A stretch of 64,000 nt of DNA from Shewanella olleyana (GCF_023283825.1 NZ_JAKILD010000015.1:1-64000); one strand, 5' to 3'. Counted from the stretch's first letter, positions 29,131-38,155 are shown. Numbers and translations: made by a program. The notes: generated by a model from the sequence alone, not told the origin.

Positions 29131-29192
29131 ACATTATTCAATTTTTGGCGCTCAAAATTTAGCTCTCGGCGCTTAAAGCGCCAATAAGTAGA

Positions 29193-29807
29193 CTACTTAT
29201 CTACAGTCGTTAAGTAGTAAGCAATATCGAGTAATTCATCGTAAGACTTGATTGAACCTGTCTCAACACGGTATTTACCATTAACGACTAATGCTGGAAC
29301 ACCAGATAGTTTAGCGTTTTCAGTATCACGCTTCATTTTAGACATTTGCGCATTCACCATAAATGAGTTTGCAGCTGCGTCGAAGTCTTTACCGTCAACA
29401 CCATTGGCAATAAACAACATGCGAATGTCATTTTGGCTGGTGAAACGTTGCTTAGAGTCATGGATAGCAGTGAAGATCGCGTGTTCAATTTTCTTTTCGA
29501 CATTTAGCTGATGCGCAATAGCAAAAGCGCGAGACATTTCTGTGCCCATTTCACGGCCAATAAACTCAACGTGAGCTTGGTTGAACGTTACGCCTTCTGG
29601 CAAGGTTTTCTCAATTTTTGGTACAACCGTTTTCGAAAAGTTATAACAGTGACCACAAAAGAAAGAGAAAAACTCAGTGATTTCAGGCTTAGATGTCGCT
29701 GGCCCTTCGTTAATCACGGTGTAATGCACACCTTCTTTATAATCTGCAGCAGTTGCAGCCATTGGGGCTAGTAGTAGTGCTGCTGCCATTAATAGTGCTT
29801 TTTTCAT
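29193..29807 (-). CDS. dsbA: Periplasmic thiol:disulfide oxidoreductase DsbA
   Basis: A 204-residue protein with a clear signal peptide (MKKALLMAAALLLAPMAATA, cleaved after residue 20 or 21). The redox motif is CGHC at 51-54 and the cis-proline loop is SGVPALVV. DsbA introduces disulfides into secreted proteins. The motif differs from CPHC of E. coli DsbA and equals that of eukaryotic PDI. The frame runs to 29870, but ATG 29807 is chosen because of the signal peptide and AAAGGAAG upstream. It lies downstream of srkA as in E. coli (yihE-dsbA). Confidence 0.92.
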   Translation of the reverse strand: MKKALLMAAALLLAPMAATAADYKEGVHYTVINEGPATSKPEITEFFSFFCGHCYNFSKTVVPKIEKTLPEGVTFNQAHVEFIGREMGTEMSRAFAIAHQLNVEKKIEHAIFTAIHDSKQRFTSQNDIRMLFIANGVDGKDFDAAANSFMVNAQMSKMKRDTENAKLSGVPALVVNGKYRVETGSIKSYDELLDIAYYLTTVDK

Positions 29808-29994
29808 TTTGCTTCCTTTAGTGTGCAATCTTAAAATATATTTAAACTTGCCATCTGTATATGCCATCAATTAAGTGGGTTAATACACATAGCTAAATGA
29901 GTCATACCCTAAACGCTATCATAATTTAGGTTATCTTCGTATCTCAAGAACTTATCAAGATCATTTGTAACAAGCTACGTAATCTTAAAGCCAG

Positions 29995-31035
29995 TTAATA
30001 GCCCATCAAACTCAATGGTGCTTCATCAAGCGCTGCAAGTTGTTCTTTAAAGGCTAAAGTCTGTTGTTCCCAGTATTTGATATCACCAAACCATGGAAAG
30101 TTCATTGGAAATGCAGGATCTTGCCATCTTTTACTTAACCAAGCATTGTAGTGCAGCATTCTTAAAGCTCGCAAAGGCTCTACTAGCTTAAGTTCGCGCT
30201 GATCAAAGTCATAAAATTCTTGATAGCCTTCAAGTAAAACATCTAGCTGTAAAAGTCGCTGTTGCCTATCTCCGGTGAGCATCATCCAAATATCTTGTAC
30301 TGCAGGACCTTGGCGAGCATCATCTAAATCAACAAAACCTGGGCCATTTGGCGTCCATAAGATATTACTTGCGTGCAAATCGCCATGCAGACGAATCGTA
30401 GGAAACGTGTGCTCAGAGATGATACTTTTCGCTTTATCTAAAACTTGCTCGGCAACGGTAAAAAACTGATTACTAATACCGTCTGCAACTTGTCCTGATT
30501 GGTGTAAAAAAGCTAACGCATCGTCGCCAAGTATTTGAGTGGATAGAGGCTCTCGGTATTGAAATGGTTGCTTGCTCGCATATTGATGAATGCGGCCAAC
30601 AAACCGACCCACTGATTCAAGCTGATCTAAATTATCCACTTCAAATGCGCGACCGCCAATAGAAGGGAACAAAGTGAATTTATAGCCTTGATAATGATGC
30701 AAGGTTTTACCGTTAATGATAGATGGCACCGCAATAGGAATATCTTCAGCCGCCAGTGCAAGCGCATAGTCATGCTCTTCTTGGATCTGCGCTTCACTCC
30801 AGCGATGGGGGCGATAGAACTTCACTACATAGCGATTACCGCGATCACATCTAAATTGGTATACGCGGTTTTCATAACTATTGAGTGCTAGCAAGCCTGT
30901 TTCTGGATAAACCCCGAGGCTTTCAATCGCATCGAGAATTAAGTCTGGCGTTAATGCTTGATAATGAAAAGAGGCATCATCTTCACTTGGCGTTTTTACA
31001 CCTTCAGCATCATTATCTTCTATACGATTACTCAT
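29995..31035 (-). CDS. srkA: Stress response kinase A (SrkA/YihE)
   Basis: A 346-residue Ser/Thr kinase of the choline-kinase-like fold. The catalytic loop is LHGDLHASNILW near residue 215 and the metal loop is FVDLDDAR. YVVKFYRP holds the ATP-binding lysine. In E. coli SrkA protects stressed cells by countering the MazE/MazF death pathway and is cotranscribed with dsbA. The start overlaps the DUF3630 gene by eight bases, so they are coupled. The first 25 residues are an acidic extension beyond the usual start. Confidence 0.9.
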   Translation of the reverse strand: MSNRIEDNDAEGVKTPSEDDASFHYQALTPDLILDAIESLGVYPETGLLALNSYENRVYQFRCDRGNRYVVKFYRPHRWSEAQIQEEHDYALALAAEDIPIAVPSIINGKTLHHYQGYKFTLFPSIGGRAFEVDNLDQLESVGRFVGRIHQYASKQPFQYREPLSTQILGDDALAFLHQSGQVADGISNQFFTVAEQVLDKAKSIISEHTFPTIRLHGDLHASNILWTPNGPGFVDLDDARQGPAVQDIWMMLTGDRQQRLLQLDVLLEGYQEFYDFDQRELKLVEPLRALRMLHYNAWLSKRWQDPAFPMNFPWFGDIKYWEQQTLAFKEQLAALDEAPLSLMGY

Positions 31036-31381
31036 AAGATCCCTTTGCCGTTAACAATGGCCGAATTAATTTCACCAAATAAGCTAATACTTCAATATCC
31101 GCTTTAGTTTCTGTCGCTATCCAGCAAATATCGCCATAAAACTCATAATTAAGCCACAACGGGCTTCCTTCGAAGTTCAGTAACCATTGATGACGATCTG
31201 CGCCCCATTGACGCTCACGCACTTCACAATCTAATGCTCTGACTAAAGGCTCTGCAAATTCTTCAAAACGTTCAAAATCTATGTCAGCAACAATCAAAAT
31301 ACTTAAGGCTTCGCTATCTAACCTTGCTTCCTTGATGCTTATTGTATTTGGCATGCTTTTCTCTAATGAACCTGAGTTCAT
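31028..31381 (-). CDS. DUF3630 family protein
   Basis: A 117-residue soluble protein with the central pattern WLLNFEGSPLWLNYEFYGDICWIA, typical as I recall of the DUF3630 family found in Shewanella and Vibrio. No catalytic motif is evident. It overlaps srkA and follows selO by 30 bases, so it is probably part of a selO-DUF3630-srkA transcript. An internal ATG at the tenth codon is a possible alternative start. Function unknown. Confidence 0.7.
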   Translation of the reverse strand: MNSGSLEKSMPNTISIKEARLDSEALSILIVADIDFERFEEFAEPLVRALDCEVRERQWGADRHQWLLNFEGSPLWLNYEFYGDICWIATETKADIEVLAYLVKLIRPLLTAKGSYE

Positions 31382-31411
31382 AAAATTCCTTACAATCTAA
31401 TCGAGTGAACG

Positions 31412-32875
31412 CTAGCTGCTACAAGACATAATGAGCCCCTGTCCCCATTGAGGTGGGCGTTCTGCATAATGGGCTTTATCTGCTTGCTCAGCATAAGGGT
31501 TTCTCAGCAATTGATGCAATTCAACCAGTTTACTATTATCGCCCTCTTCTGCAGCGACAATCGCTTCTTGGGCTAAGTAATTTCGTAATATATATTTGGG
31601 GTTAACGCTGTTTCTCGCTGCTTGCCATTGCTCGATATCTTCAACCTTGTCCACTCGTTGTTGGTAATCTGTAAACCAAGTATCGAAAGTAGGCCGGTCG
31701 ATAATTTCATCTGATAAGCTCGCTTTACCACTGCTCATATCTAGCTGACCAAAGGCGCGGAAAGTATTGGTGTAATCCAACATGTTCTTTTGCATTACAG
31801 CGCAAAAACGACCAATTAAATCTAAATCCTGCTTATCTTGTTCAGCTTGTTGAGCTGCGCTCTCAGTTAGCGGCACCCCCATTTTGGCGCGCATCAACAA
31901 CAAATATTGCTGCACTAACTCTGCTTGATAAGTATTTAACGCTGCCACTAAATCATCAGACTCAATCACAGGTGCCAGCGCTTGAGCTAATCGCTGCAAG
32001 TTCCACAGTCCAATACCAGGTTGCTGGCCAAAAGCATATCGCCCTTCAGGATCAGAATGATTACAGATAAAGTCTTCTTTAAAGGTATCTAAAAAAGCAA
32101 AAGGCCCAAAATCGAAACTGTCACCTAAAATCGACATGTTATCGGTATTGAGCACCCCATGAGCAAAACCCACAGCTTGCCAATGACCAATAAGCACAGC
32201 AGTGTCTTTAACTACTTGAGTGAACCAGGCTTTATAGCCTTGAGCATCTTGAGTTAAGTGAGGGTAATGCTGGGCAATAGTAAAATTGAGCAGTAGAATA
32301 AGCTTATCTTTACTGCCTTCATGGCTATGACAAAAATACTCAAAGTGGCCAAAGCGAATATGACTTTTGGCTAACCGAACAGTAATCGCTGCCGTTTCTT
32401 GAGATTCGCGCCATACGGGTAAATCAGAGCCAATTACCGCGAGTGCTCGGGTTGTAGGAACCGATAATGCAGCTAAAGCCTCTGAAGCTAAAAACTCTCT
32501 AACCGCCGAGCGCATAACAGCGCGGCCATCCCCGTGACGGGAGTATGGCGTTGGACCAGCACCTTTTAATGCTACATCCCACGCTTGATGGCTTTTACTA
32601 ACGGCTTCTCCAAGAATAATTGAACGACCATCACCTAATCGAGGTGAATAGCCACCAAACTGATGACCACTATAAACCTGGGCGTAATAACTCGCTCCAG
32701 GCACAGCATGGTTGGCCGACAACTGCATTAGCAGCTCATCATTAGGCGCTGAAAGCCCTATGAGTTTTGCAGCATCATCACTCCATGCAAGCCAATGTGG
32801 ATTACTGATTGGCAAAGGGTAAACCTGCGAATAAAACCCTTCAAGTTGTTCAAAAAAATCTTGTTTAAACTGCAT
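31412..32875 (-). CDS. selO: Protein adenylyltransferase SelO (YdiU/UPF0061)
   Basis: A 487-residue pseudokinase-fold enzyme that transfers AMP from ATP to protein hydroxyls and takes part in redox stress responses. Family landmarks are [53 protein letters not shown] and [10 protein letters not shown]. It ends in CSS, and in E. coli the C-terminal cysteine of this motif forms a regulatory disulfide. Its neighbourhood (dsbA, srkA) is likewise redox and stress related. Confidence 0.93.
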   Translation of the reverse strand: MQFKQDFFEQLEGFYSQVYPLPISNPHWLAWSDDAAKLIGLSAPNDELLMQLSANHAVPGASYYAQVYSGHQFGGYSPRLGDGRSIILGEAVSKSHQAWDVALKGAGPTPYSRHGDGRAVMRSAVREFLASEALAALSVPTTRALAVIGSDLPVWRESQETAAITVRLAKSHIRFGHFEYFCHSHEGSKDKLILLLNFTIAQHYPHLTQDAQGYKAWFTQVVKDTAVLIGHWQAVGFAHGVLNTDNMSILGDSFDFGPFAFLDTFKEDFICNHSDPEGRYAFGQQPGIGLWNLQRLAQALAPVIESDDLVAALNTYQAELVQQYLLLMRAKMGVPLTESAAQQAEQDKQDLDLIGRFCAVMQKNMLDYTNTFRAFGQLDMSSGKASLSDEIIDRPTFDTWFTDYQQRVDKVEDIEQWQAARNSVNPKYILRNYLAQEAIVAAEEGDNSKLVELHQLLRNPYAEQADKAHYAERPPQWGQGLIMSCSS

Positions 32876-32895
32876 TAAATCTTCCCTAGGACAGC

Positions 32896-33234
32896 CTATT
32901 GGCAGATGATGACATTGTCGTCATTCACTTCACATAGCTGCTCACATTGATATCCTTTGTTAATCGCGACAGGAATGGCGGTAGCGTTTTCAAGGGCTTT
33001 ATTACCGATTTCAACAGTACTTTTTCCGCTCAAGCGTAACATTCCATCCCCTTTTAACTGGCATTGTTCAAGGGTGTCGTAGTAACCCGCGATATAATCT
33101 GCACTAATTGGGTTTTGAGGCTTTTTAGCTTCATCAGCATAGTAAAAAAGAGTCCATTCAGGTGTGCGCAAGCACCCTGTCAAACTGACCAAGCCCAATA
33201 GAAAAACTACTTTAATCAGTACATTGGAATTCAT
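32896..33234 (-). CDS. Small lipoprotein of unknown function
   Basis: A 112-residue protein with a lipoprotein signal ending in LTGC (Cys 21). The mature part contains four more cysteines, two of them in CEQLC near the C-terminus, and may be disulfide bonded, which is notable beside dsbA and selO. It lies 20 bases upstream of selO and could share its transcript. I do not recognise a family. Confidence 0.65.
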   Translation of the reverse strand: MNSNVLIKVVFLLGLVSLTGCLRTPEWTLFYYADEAKKPQNPISADYIAGYYDTLEQCQLKGDGMLRLSGKSTVEIGNKALENATAIPVAINKGYQCEQLCEVNDDNVIICQ

Positions 33235-33248
33235 AAAAACCTCTTGTT

Positions 33249-33308
33249 ATTTCTTTAAATACACTGTCATTTCTTTAAATACACTGTCATTTCTTTACAT
33301 ACACTGTC
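33249..33308. repeat. Three tandem 20-base repeats upstream of the lipoprotein gene
   Basis: The unit ATTTCTTTAAATACACTGTC occurs three times head to tail, with a single A-to-C change in the third. It starts 15 bases upstream of the lipoprotein ATG, so it occupies the promoter or 5' leader. Confidence 0.95.
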
Positions 33309-33411
33309 GACTTACATTTAAACGTTCACCATTAGGGTAAGGATCACCTTGGCTCATTTAAACGCGCCCTATAATGGCAACATAGTCTGGTTTGTCTATA
33401 TAAATCACAAT

Positions 33412-33436
33412 AAAAAAGCGAACCTGAGTCCGCTTT
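33412..33436 (-). terminator. Terminator of the acidic membrane-anchored protein gene
   Basis: On the minus strand AAAGCGGAC/GTTCGCTTT is followed by six Ts, about 70 bases past the stop codon at 33507. Confidence 0.7.
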
Positions 33437-33506
33437 ATTTCAATCTATGGTGAATATATGAATTTACTCACTCAAGCTCTAACGCGTAGGCTAGATGAGT
33501 TATAAC

Positions 33507-34322
33507 TTAATCACCTGCTTTAGACTTCGCTTTTTCAATACGTTTAATTCGACCTTCGAATCCAGTAACAGTTCCATCACTCAGTTGATAAGCCAATGCT
33601 TTCTGACATAGCGATATCGCTTGATCAAATTGTTTAGTGTCGTTAAGCATAGTTGAAAGCTGCATGAAGCCTGGGCCTTTTTCATCAGCCACAACCTTAT
33701 TATCTTGCTGATACTGCTCATATACCGATAAATAAATCTCGGTCAATTGAGCGCCATATTGACAATATTCAGCTTGCTTACGTAATTTGTAACTGTGTCC
33801 GATGATATTCAATAAGCTTTGATGTTGAGTGGTTGCATCAGCTTGCGAGTCGTATTTAGCCACCAAATCAGCAAACACTTCACCCGCCCATAAACCCGTA
33901 ATAGGTAAAGGGATGTTTTGGCTATTATCGGCTGCCGCAGTTTCTTCAACGACTTCAGGCTCTTTTTCTAACTCAACGTCAGGCTCTTTGGTCACTTCAG
34001 GTTCAGAGACTGCTTCTGCTACTTTCTCTGGTGCCTTGTCAACAATGACGTCTTCAGCGACTGCTGGCTCTGGCTCTGCATCGACTTTTTCAGCTTCAAC
34101 GACTGTATCTTCTACTTTCTCTTCTTCTGCTTTCTCGTTTTCTACGACAATCTCAGCTTCACTTTCAATGACATTATCATCGCCACTTTCATGATTACTA
34201 TCTGACTCTTTTGCTTCCTGATCCGAGTCAGGTTTTTCTAACTCTTGCTGGGCAACATTTTGGGTACGGCGATATAAATAAACACCAAGCAAGACTAATA
34301 AAACAATTACAATAATTTTCAT
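33507..34322 (-). CDS. Membrane-anchored protein with acidic linker and TPR-like C-terminus
   Basis: About 271 residues. An N-terminal membrane helix (IIVIVLLVLLGVYLY) is followed by a 110-residue Glu/Asp/Val/Pro-rich spacer (about 25-135) with repeated EPEV and EKV units. A helical C-terminal domain (about 150-255) resembles tetratricopeptide repeats, with FDQAISLCQKALAYQL as the clearest unit. The spacer would hold the helical domain away from the inner membrane. The frame also offers ATG 34334; ATG 34322 has a better spaced GGTG. I do not recognise the family. Confidence 0.65.
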   Translation of the reverse strand: MKIIVIVLLVLLGVYLYRRTQNVAQQELEKPDSDQEAKESDSNHESGDDNVIESEAEIVVENEKAEEEKVEDTVVEAEKVDAEPEPAVAEDVIVDKAPEKVAEAVSEPEVTKEPDVELEKEPEVVEETAAADNSQNIPLPITGLWAGEVFADLVAKYDSQADATTQHQSLLNIIGHSYKLRKQAEYCQYGAQLTEIYLSVYEQYQQDNKVVADEKGPGFMQLSTMLNDTKQFDQAISLCQKALAYQLSDGTVTGFEGRIKRIEKAKSKAGD

Positions 34323-34630
34323 TGATAACACCATGTCCGTGTCATTAATTATGAATTTAAAATAGCTTTTGAAAAAAGGTCAAAGCGTATTCAAGAGGAA
34401 TAATTTTTACGCTGCATTTTTAAGCAGCTATATAGGTATTAATAAGCTATTGTGCGGTAATAAATCAAGTGTTTATCCCTCTTTTGTGCCTTTAAACGTG
34501 ATAACTGGGGATAAATTCAAGTTTTTACATTTTTGTGCTTTAGCTCAAGCTTATTATGACCTAAATTGAACTCCTATTATGTTGCTCGTTACACTCACCA
34601 TACCCGAGTAAATTACTAAGGTATTTATCT

Positions 34631-35023
34631 ATGTCATCCACCCCGCTTCTTTCTGGCCAATTATTGTTTGAACTGAATACGATGACTGCTATGGCAAAAA
34701 TTTATTGCCGCGCTCACCATCAACCAGAACATAACCAAACCTTATGTACAGAATGCACTGAGTTACTGCAATATGCAGAAACGAGGCTGGACCGTTGCCC
34801 TTACGGTCAAGATAAACCCACATGTAACAAATGCCCTGTTCATTGCTATAAACCGCATATGAAACAGAGAGTGAGAGAGATCATGCTCTACTCTGGCCCT
34901 CGAATGTTGATACCTCATCCCATCATGTCGATTAAACATTTACTCGCCGAGAGAAAACCCGCACCAGGCAAACCACCTGAGGGAGTTTCTAATCGTCATA
35001 TCAGAAAGCAAAAAAATTCTTAG
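34631..35023 (+). CDS. YgbA-like protein (nitrous oxide-stimulated promoter family)
   Basis: A 130-residue cysteine-rich protein. Seven cysteines lie in CRAH, LCTECTELL, RCPYG and TCNKCPVHCYKP, followed by MKQRVREIMLYSGPRMLIPHP. This is the YgbA pattern. E. coli ygbA is in the NsrR regulon and helps recovery from nitrosative stress; the cysteines suggest metal or cluster binding. No clear NsrR site is visible upstream. The 296 bases before it hold no convincing gene. Confidence 0.8.
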   Translation: MSSTPLLSGQLLFELNTMTAMAKIYCRAHHQPEHNQTLCTECTELLQYAETRLDRCPYGQDKPTCNKCPVHCYKPHMKQRVREIMLYSGPRMLIPHPIMSIKHLLAERKPAPGKPPEGVSNRHIRKQKNS

Positions 35024-35095
35024 GATACTGGTTGAAAGGGTCGCTTACAGGTATTATCACTTAGCTTAAATAAGGGGTACCTAATCGAACTCGGA

Positions 35096-35992
35096 TTGTT
35101 TTTCTCTCAAGCCTATATCTGGCTATCTTTACTCGGCGGCATTCATTGCTTAGGGGTAGGGTTATATGTGCGTTATATCTACGCTAATAACGACTCGGAA
35201 ACCACTCAGAGTAGTCGCCTTCTAGGCTCACTTTTCATCCTCATTGCTTTATTTTTTGCCACTGGTGCAATCACCCGAGAAAACGCTCCAATTCAAATTC
35301 ACTTTATCTTGACCTTGATGGTGCCTTTTTACTTTTTGCTCATGCCTCTGCTGTATTCATACTGCAAATCTAGCCTGAAAATTAAAGTTTCTGATCTCAA
35401 TATCATTAAGCATTTATTGCCGACACTGATCTCCATGATCGCCATTGTGATCGCCATATCATTTAATATCGGCCTTGACCCAGATGCTTCTCACCAATCA
35501 GTTAACACTGTGAGTGAGTTGAGCCACATCAATAAGTTAGCCTTGATTGCGCCAGGTTTTCTCATCGCACAAAGTCTTTTGTACTCTGTGCTGATTATCA
35601 AAACCTTAAAAAAACATAAAAAGCGTTTTAAACTGACAAACCAACAAAGCTTAAAAGACATTCGATTCCGTTGGTTGTTAGTTCTTACTAGCGGTATTTT
35701 ATTAAACTGGGCACTGCGTTTAGTTATGGTACTAGTGCCATTTTACTTTGGGGACACGGTGTCAGAGTTAGCCCATACCATTGCCAGATTGTCCTTACTA
35801 CTCACTGTCTATGGTTTTGCGTTATACGGTTTGCATCAAATAACCCGCGCTGCATACTTACGTGGAAATGTTAAAACCAACATCAGTGATAAACCACAAA
35901 AAGCCAGTGCTCAACTGCTTAACTCAGAAGAATTAAATTACTTACAATCCATCCTTAATGAAGAGAACGCCACAGAAAAGCGACTCCATTGA
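35096..35992 (+). CDS. Seven-helix membrane protein, possibly an AraC-type membrane regulator without its HTH
   Basis: A 298-residue protein with about seven hydrophobic segments between residues 5 and 250 and a short hydrophilic tail ending LLNSEELNYLQSILNEEN. The layout, N-terminal 7TM region then SxEELxxYLxxL, resembles membrane-bound AraC-family regulators, in which a DNA-binding domain follows exactly here. In this gene a stop occurs instead. No intact HTH was found in the following 300 bases in any frame. The TTG at 35096 is the assumed start and has no good ribosome site, so the 5' end is uncertain. It may be a pseudogene or a stand-alone sensor. Confidence 0.5.
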   Translation: MFFSQAYIWLSLLGGIHCLGVGLYVRYIYANNDSETTQSSRLLGSLFILIALFFATGAITRENAPIQIHFILTLMVPFYFLLMPLLYSYCKSSLKIKVSDLNIIKHLLPTLISMIAIVIAISFNIGLDPDASHQSVNTVSELSHINKLALIAPGFLIAQSLLYSVLIIKTLKKHKKRFKLTNQQSLKDIRFRWLLVLTSGILLNWALRLVMVLVPFYFGDTVSELAHTIARLSLLLTVYGFALYGLHQITRAAYLRGNVKTNISDKPQKASAQLLNSEELNYLQSILNEENATEKRLH

Positions 35993-36480
35993 TAATGGAG
36001 TAAGGGTAAAGTGCTCTATAGCAAGTTCGACAGTAACAGTTGGTCATGCTCAAGGTTATATCGCGCCTTGAGGCATAACTTAAACGTACCAGCCGAATTG
36101 ATTGTCTTTCTAGGGGAAGCGCAGGTCGAAATCACTATCAACATCTTAAAGCCAAAATGGAATGGGATAAAAGTGGTTCGACTATTATGTACTTGGCATT
36201 CAAGACTAAAAATAAAGACACCTACTGACTTAAATAATTGCTTAGCAATTTGGGTTATGACAAATCTCGAATTATCAATGACAATTTCCAATCCCTAATG
36301 ACACTTGCCTAATGACACGTGCTTATGAAATGACAAATGCTGAACCGTTGCTGTCACTAGGCGATTTAGTTTTGTGCTACCATCATAGGCTTTGTTATGC
36401 TGCCAATGGTTACACTTAAACAGCAAACTGAACCAAGATAAAAACCACACTGACTTATTTATCTATCTGCAGGAGTTATT
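35993..36480. other. Gene-poor stretch between the 7TM protein and the SYLF gene
   Basis: About 490 bases. Open frames of about 90 codons exist on both strands at 36011-36298, but they overlap each other and have no family character. I found no terminator or repeat. CAGGAG at about 36470 is the ribosome site of the next gene. Confidence 0.4.
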
Positions 36481-37053
36481 ATGAGAAACATATTATCATT
36501 ACTGTCCATCGCCTTCGTCTTATTGGGACTGTCTTTTTCAAGCTCTGCGCATGCAGACAAATATGCTAAAACCCTAGAAGACTTTAAAAAAGCCCCTGAA
36601 GTACAAAGTTTTTTCCAAAATGCTTACGGTTATGCTATTTACCCAACAGTGGGTAAAGGCGGTATCGGTATTGGTGCTGCATATGGTTCAGGTCGCGTGT
36701 TTAAAGGCGGCGTACACACCGGAGACTCAAAACTGTCACAACTTTCAATTGGGTTTCAGCTTGGTGGACAAGCTTATAGCGAACTAATTTTCTTCGAAAA
36801 TAAAGCAGCTTATGATGACTTTACTAGCGGCACCTTTGAGTTTAGTGCACAAGCTTCTGCAGTGGCCATTACAGTTGGAGCAAACGCACAAGTCGGCTCA
36901 ACAGGTAATTCTGCAGCAGCGGGAAATGCGGGTAACCGCACAGCTGCAAAAGCAGCTTACATGAATGGCATGGCGATTTTTACCGCAGCAAAAGGTGGAC
37001 TGATGTACGAAGCCGCGGTTGCAGGACAAGCATTTAGCTTTGATGCGAAGTAA
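36481..37053 (+). CDS. Secreted SYLF (YSC84) domain lipid-binding protein
   Basis: A 190-residue protein with a signal peptide (1-25, ending SSAHA-DK). It has the SYLF/DUF500 pattern: GYAIYPTVGKGGIGIGAAYGSG, LGGQAYSELIFFEN, and a C-terminal glycine/alanine-rich sheet region GGLMYEAAVAGQAF. The eukaryotic domain binds phosphoinositides; bacterial secreted forms are poorly understood and probably act on envelope lipids. CAGGAG precedes the start. It stands alone with its own terminator. Confidence 0.85.
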   Translation: MRNILSLLSIAFVLLGLSFSSSAHADKYAKTLEDFKKAPEVQSFFQNAYGYAIYPTVGKGGIGIGAAYGSGRVFKGGVHTGDSKLSQLSIGFQLGGQAYSELIFFENKAAYDDFTSGTFEFSAQASAVAITVGANAQVGSTGNSAAAGNAGNRTAAKAAYMNGMAIFTAAKGGLMYEAAVAGQAFSFDAK

Positions 37054-37071
37054 TAAGTAGAATTAAAAATT

Positions 37072-37110
37072 AAATATGCCTAATCGGTGACAATCAGATT
37101 AGGCATATTT
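37072..37110. terminator. Terminator after the SYLF gene
   Basis: A 14-pair stem, AAATATGCCTAATC with its complement and an 11-base loop, lies 19 bases past the SYLF stop. It also faces the end of the minus-strand YqjK-like gene at 37173. Confidence 0.8.
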
Positions 37111-37172
37111 TCTTATGAGCTTACTCAATAACGCTATATGACTTTGAGCGTTTAAATTTACTCGCGTATGTA

Positions 37173-37445
37173 TTAAGAGTCGTAAGTATGTTGTAATTTT
37201 TTGAATAAATTTATTAAAAGTGAAACATGCCTAAAGCGAGTCATTGGAGTATTTATTCGTGATACATGGCTAAGGATCATAAAGCCAAGCACCGAAATTC
37301 CTAATACATGAAGTGGTCGGTTTTCTACAAAATCATTTCCCTTGTAACAGACTAAGCCTAAACAAAGTGACGCTTCACGAGCTCGCCTTTTGCCTTCTAG
37401 CCTCTTCATTTGAATTTGCTTTTTTCGTTTGTTGAGTGCAAACAT
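37173..37445 (-). CDS. YqjK-like small membrane protein, overlapping the YqjE-like gene
   Basis: A 90-residue protein with a strongly basic N-terminus (ALNKRKKQIQMKRLEGKRRAR), one hydrophobic helix (HVLGISVLGFMILSH) and a basic amphipathic tail (RFRHVSLLINLFKKLQHTY). The layout and position follow E. coli YqjK, the third gene of yqjD-yqjE-yqjK. AAGGAAGG sits seven bases before ATG 37445 and supports this start, even though the gene then overlaps the YqjE-like gene by 71 bases in another frame. The function of YqjK is unknown. Confidence 0.65.
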   Translation of the reverse strand: MFALNKRKKQIQMKRLEGKRRAREASLCLGLVCYKGNDFVENRPLHVLGISVLGFMILSHVSRINTPMTRFRHVSLLINLFKKLQHTYDS

Positions 37446-37884
37446 CTAAACCTTCCTTCAATTGTTGCTTGGTATGATGAAAACCTACAAATTGCATAAT
37501 GTATTTTTGTTGAACTAGCAGACCCAACATAATAATTGCGAAAGTCAGTATAAATGTGCCGAAACCCGCAACTAGATTCAAAGTAAAATAATAATTAACC
37601 ACTCCAGCACCGACCGCTAAACTGAACAGAAACATCGGTAACAACATAACCAACAAGAGCTGACAGACTATTAGCTTTTTAAAAGCAGCGACACTATTCG
37701 AAAACTCTAACAAAAACAGCTCCAAAGTAGCCTTAGACCACCCTTGGGTATGAGCTTGTAGTTGAAGCCACCCTTTCCATAAGCTGTTTAGTTCAGAAGC
37801 AGAGAGCCTAAGATCATTCATCACTTCCTTGTTCAGTTTAGTATCAGCGAATGTTGAACTACCACTTTGTTGCTCTCTCTTCAT
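37375..37884 (-). CDS. YqjE-like membrane protein (DUF1469 / holin-like superfamily)
   Basis: A 169-residue protein with a polar helical N-terminus (1-70), two adjacent membrane helices (about 71-95 and 102-127) and a basic, polar tail. Two helices in a hairpin with polar ends are typical of the YqjE/DUF1469 family, usually encoded between yqjD and yqjK, as here. It follows the YqjD-like gene by 34 bases on the same transcript. The molecular role is unknown; E. coli relatives rise in stationary phase. Confidence 0.65.
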   Translation of the reverse strand: MKREQQSGSSTFADTKLNKEVMNDLRLSASELNSLWKGWLQLQAHTQGWSKATLELFLLEFSNSVAAFKKLIVCQLLLVMLLPMFLFSLAVGAGVVNYYFTLNLVAGFGTFILTFAIIMLGLLVQQKYIMQFVGFHHTKQQLKEGLDVCTQQTKKANSNEEARRQKASS

Positions 37885-37918
37885 GACTTTACTCTCTCGG
37901 CAATGTTATAAGGCAAGG

Positions 37919-38155
37919 CTATTTAATTAGCTTCGAAATGGCCCACCCAGCAAGAAATGCGCAACCAACACTCAACAATGGTCGTTCTTTAATAATATTT
38001 TCAGCTTTTTCAGTGCTATCTTTAACCTTTTCAGAACCCGTCTCTAATGTTTCATGCACTACCTCTTTTATACTCTCAACAACTTGTTCTGCTTTTTCCT
38101 GTGTATCTTCAATTTGGCTTTTAGCTTCTTCAGTTTTAGTATTTGACCTTGGCAT
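37919..38155 (-). CDS. YqjD/ElaB-like DUF883 protein
   Basis: A 78-residue, highly charged helical protein ending in one membrane anchor: ERPLLSVGCAFLAGWAISKLIK. YqjD, ElaB and YgaM of E. coli have this plan, attach to the inner membrane by the C-terminus and bind ribosomes in stationary phase. A strong AAGGAGAG precedes the ATG. It is the first gene of the trio and has a sigma-54-type promoter match about 100 bases upstream. Confidence 0.85.
   Translation of the reverse strand: MPRSNTKTEEAKSQIEDTQEKAEQVVESIKEVVHETLETGSEKVKDSTEKAENIIKERPLLSVGCAFLAGWAISKLIK

Noticed and set aside
33249..33308. CRISPR-like repeats
   Set aside because: The three 20-base units are directly adjacent with no spacers, so this is a tandem repeat, not a CRISPR array. 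No other array was seen in the window.
33829..34194. 121-codon plus-strand serine/threonine-rich frame
   Set aside because: Antisense shadow of the acidic Glu/Val/Ala linker of the membrane-anchored protein.
34369..34569. 66-codon plus-strand frame upstream of the YgbA-like gene
   Set aside because: No convincing ribosome site or family, and it lies in the promoter region of the divergent gene.
36011..36298. 95-codon plus-strand and 91-codon minus-strand open frames covering the same bases
   Set aside because: They overlap each other, have no family signature, no good ribosome site, and the plus frame does not contain an AraC HTH that would complete the gene before it.
36381..36430. Possible sigma-54 site upstream of the SYLF gene (GG...GC in AGGCTTTGTTATGCTG)
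   Set aside because: The spacing between GG and GC is nine bases rather than ten and the -24 box does not match TGGCA.
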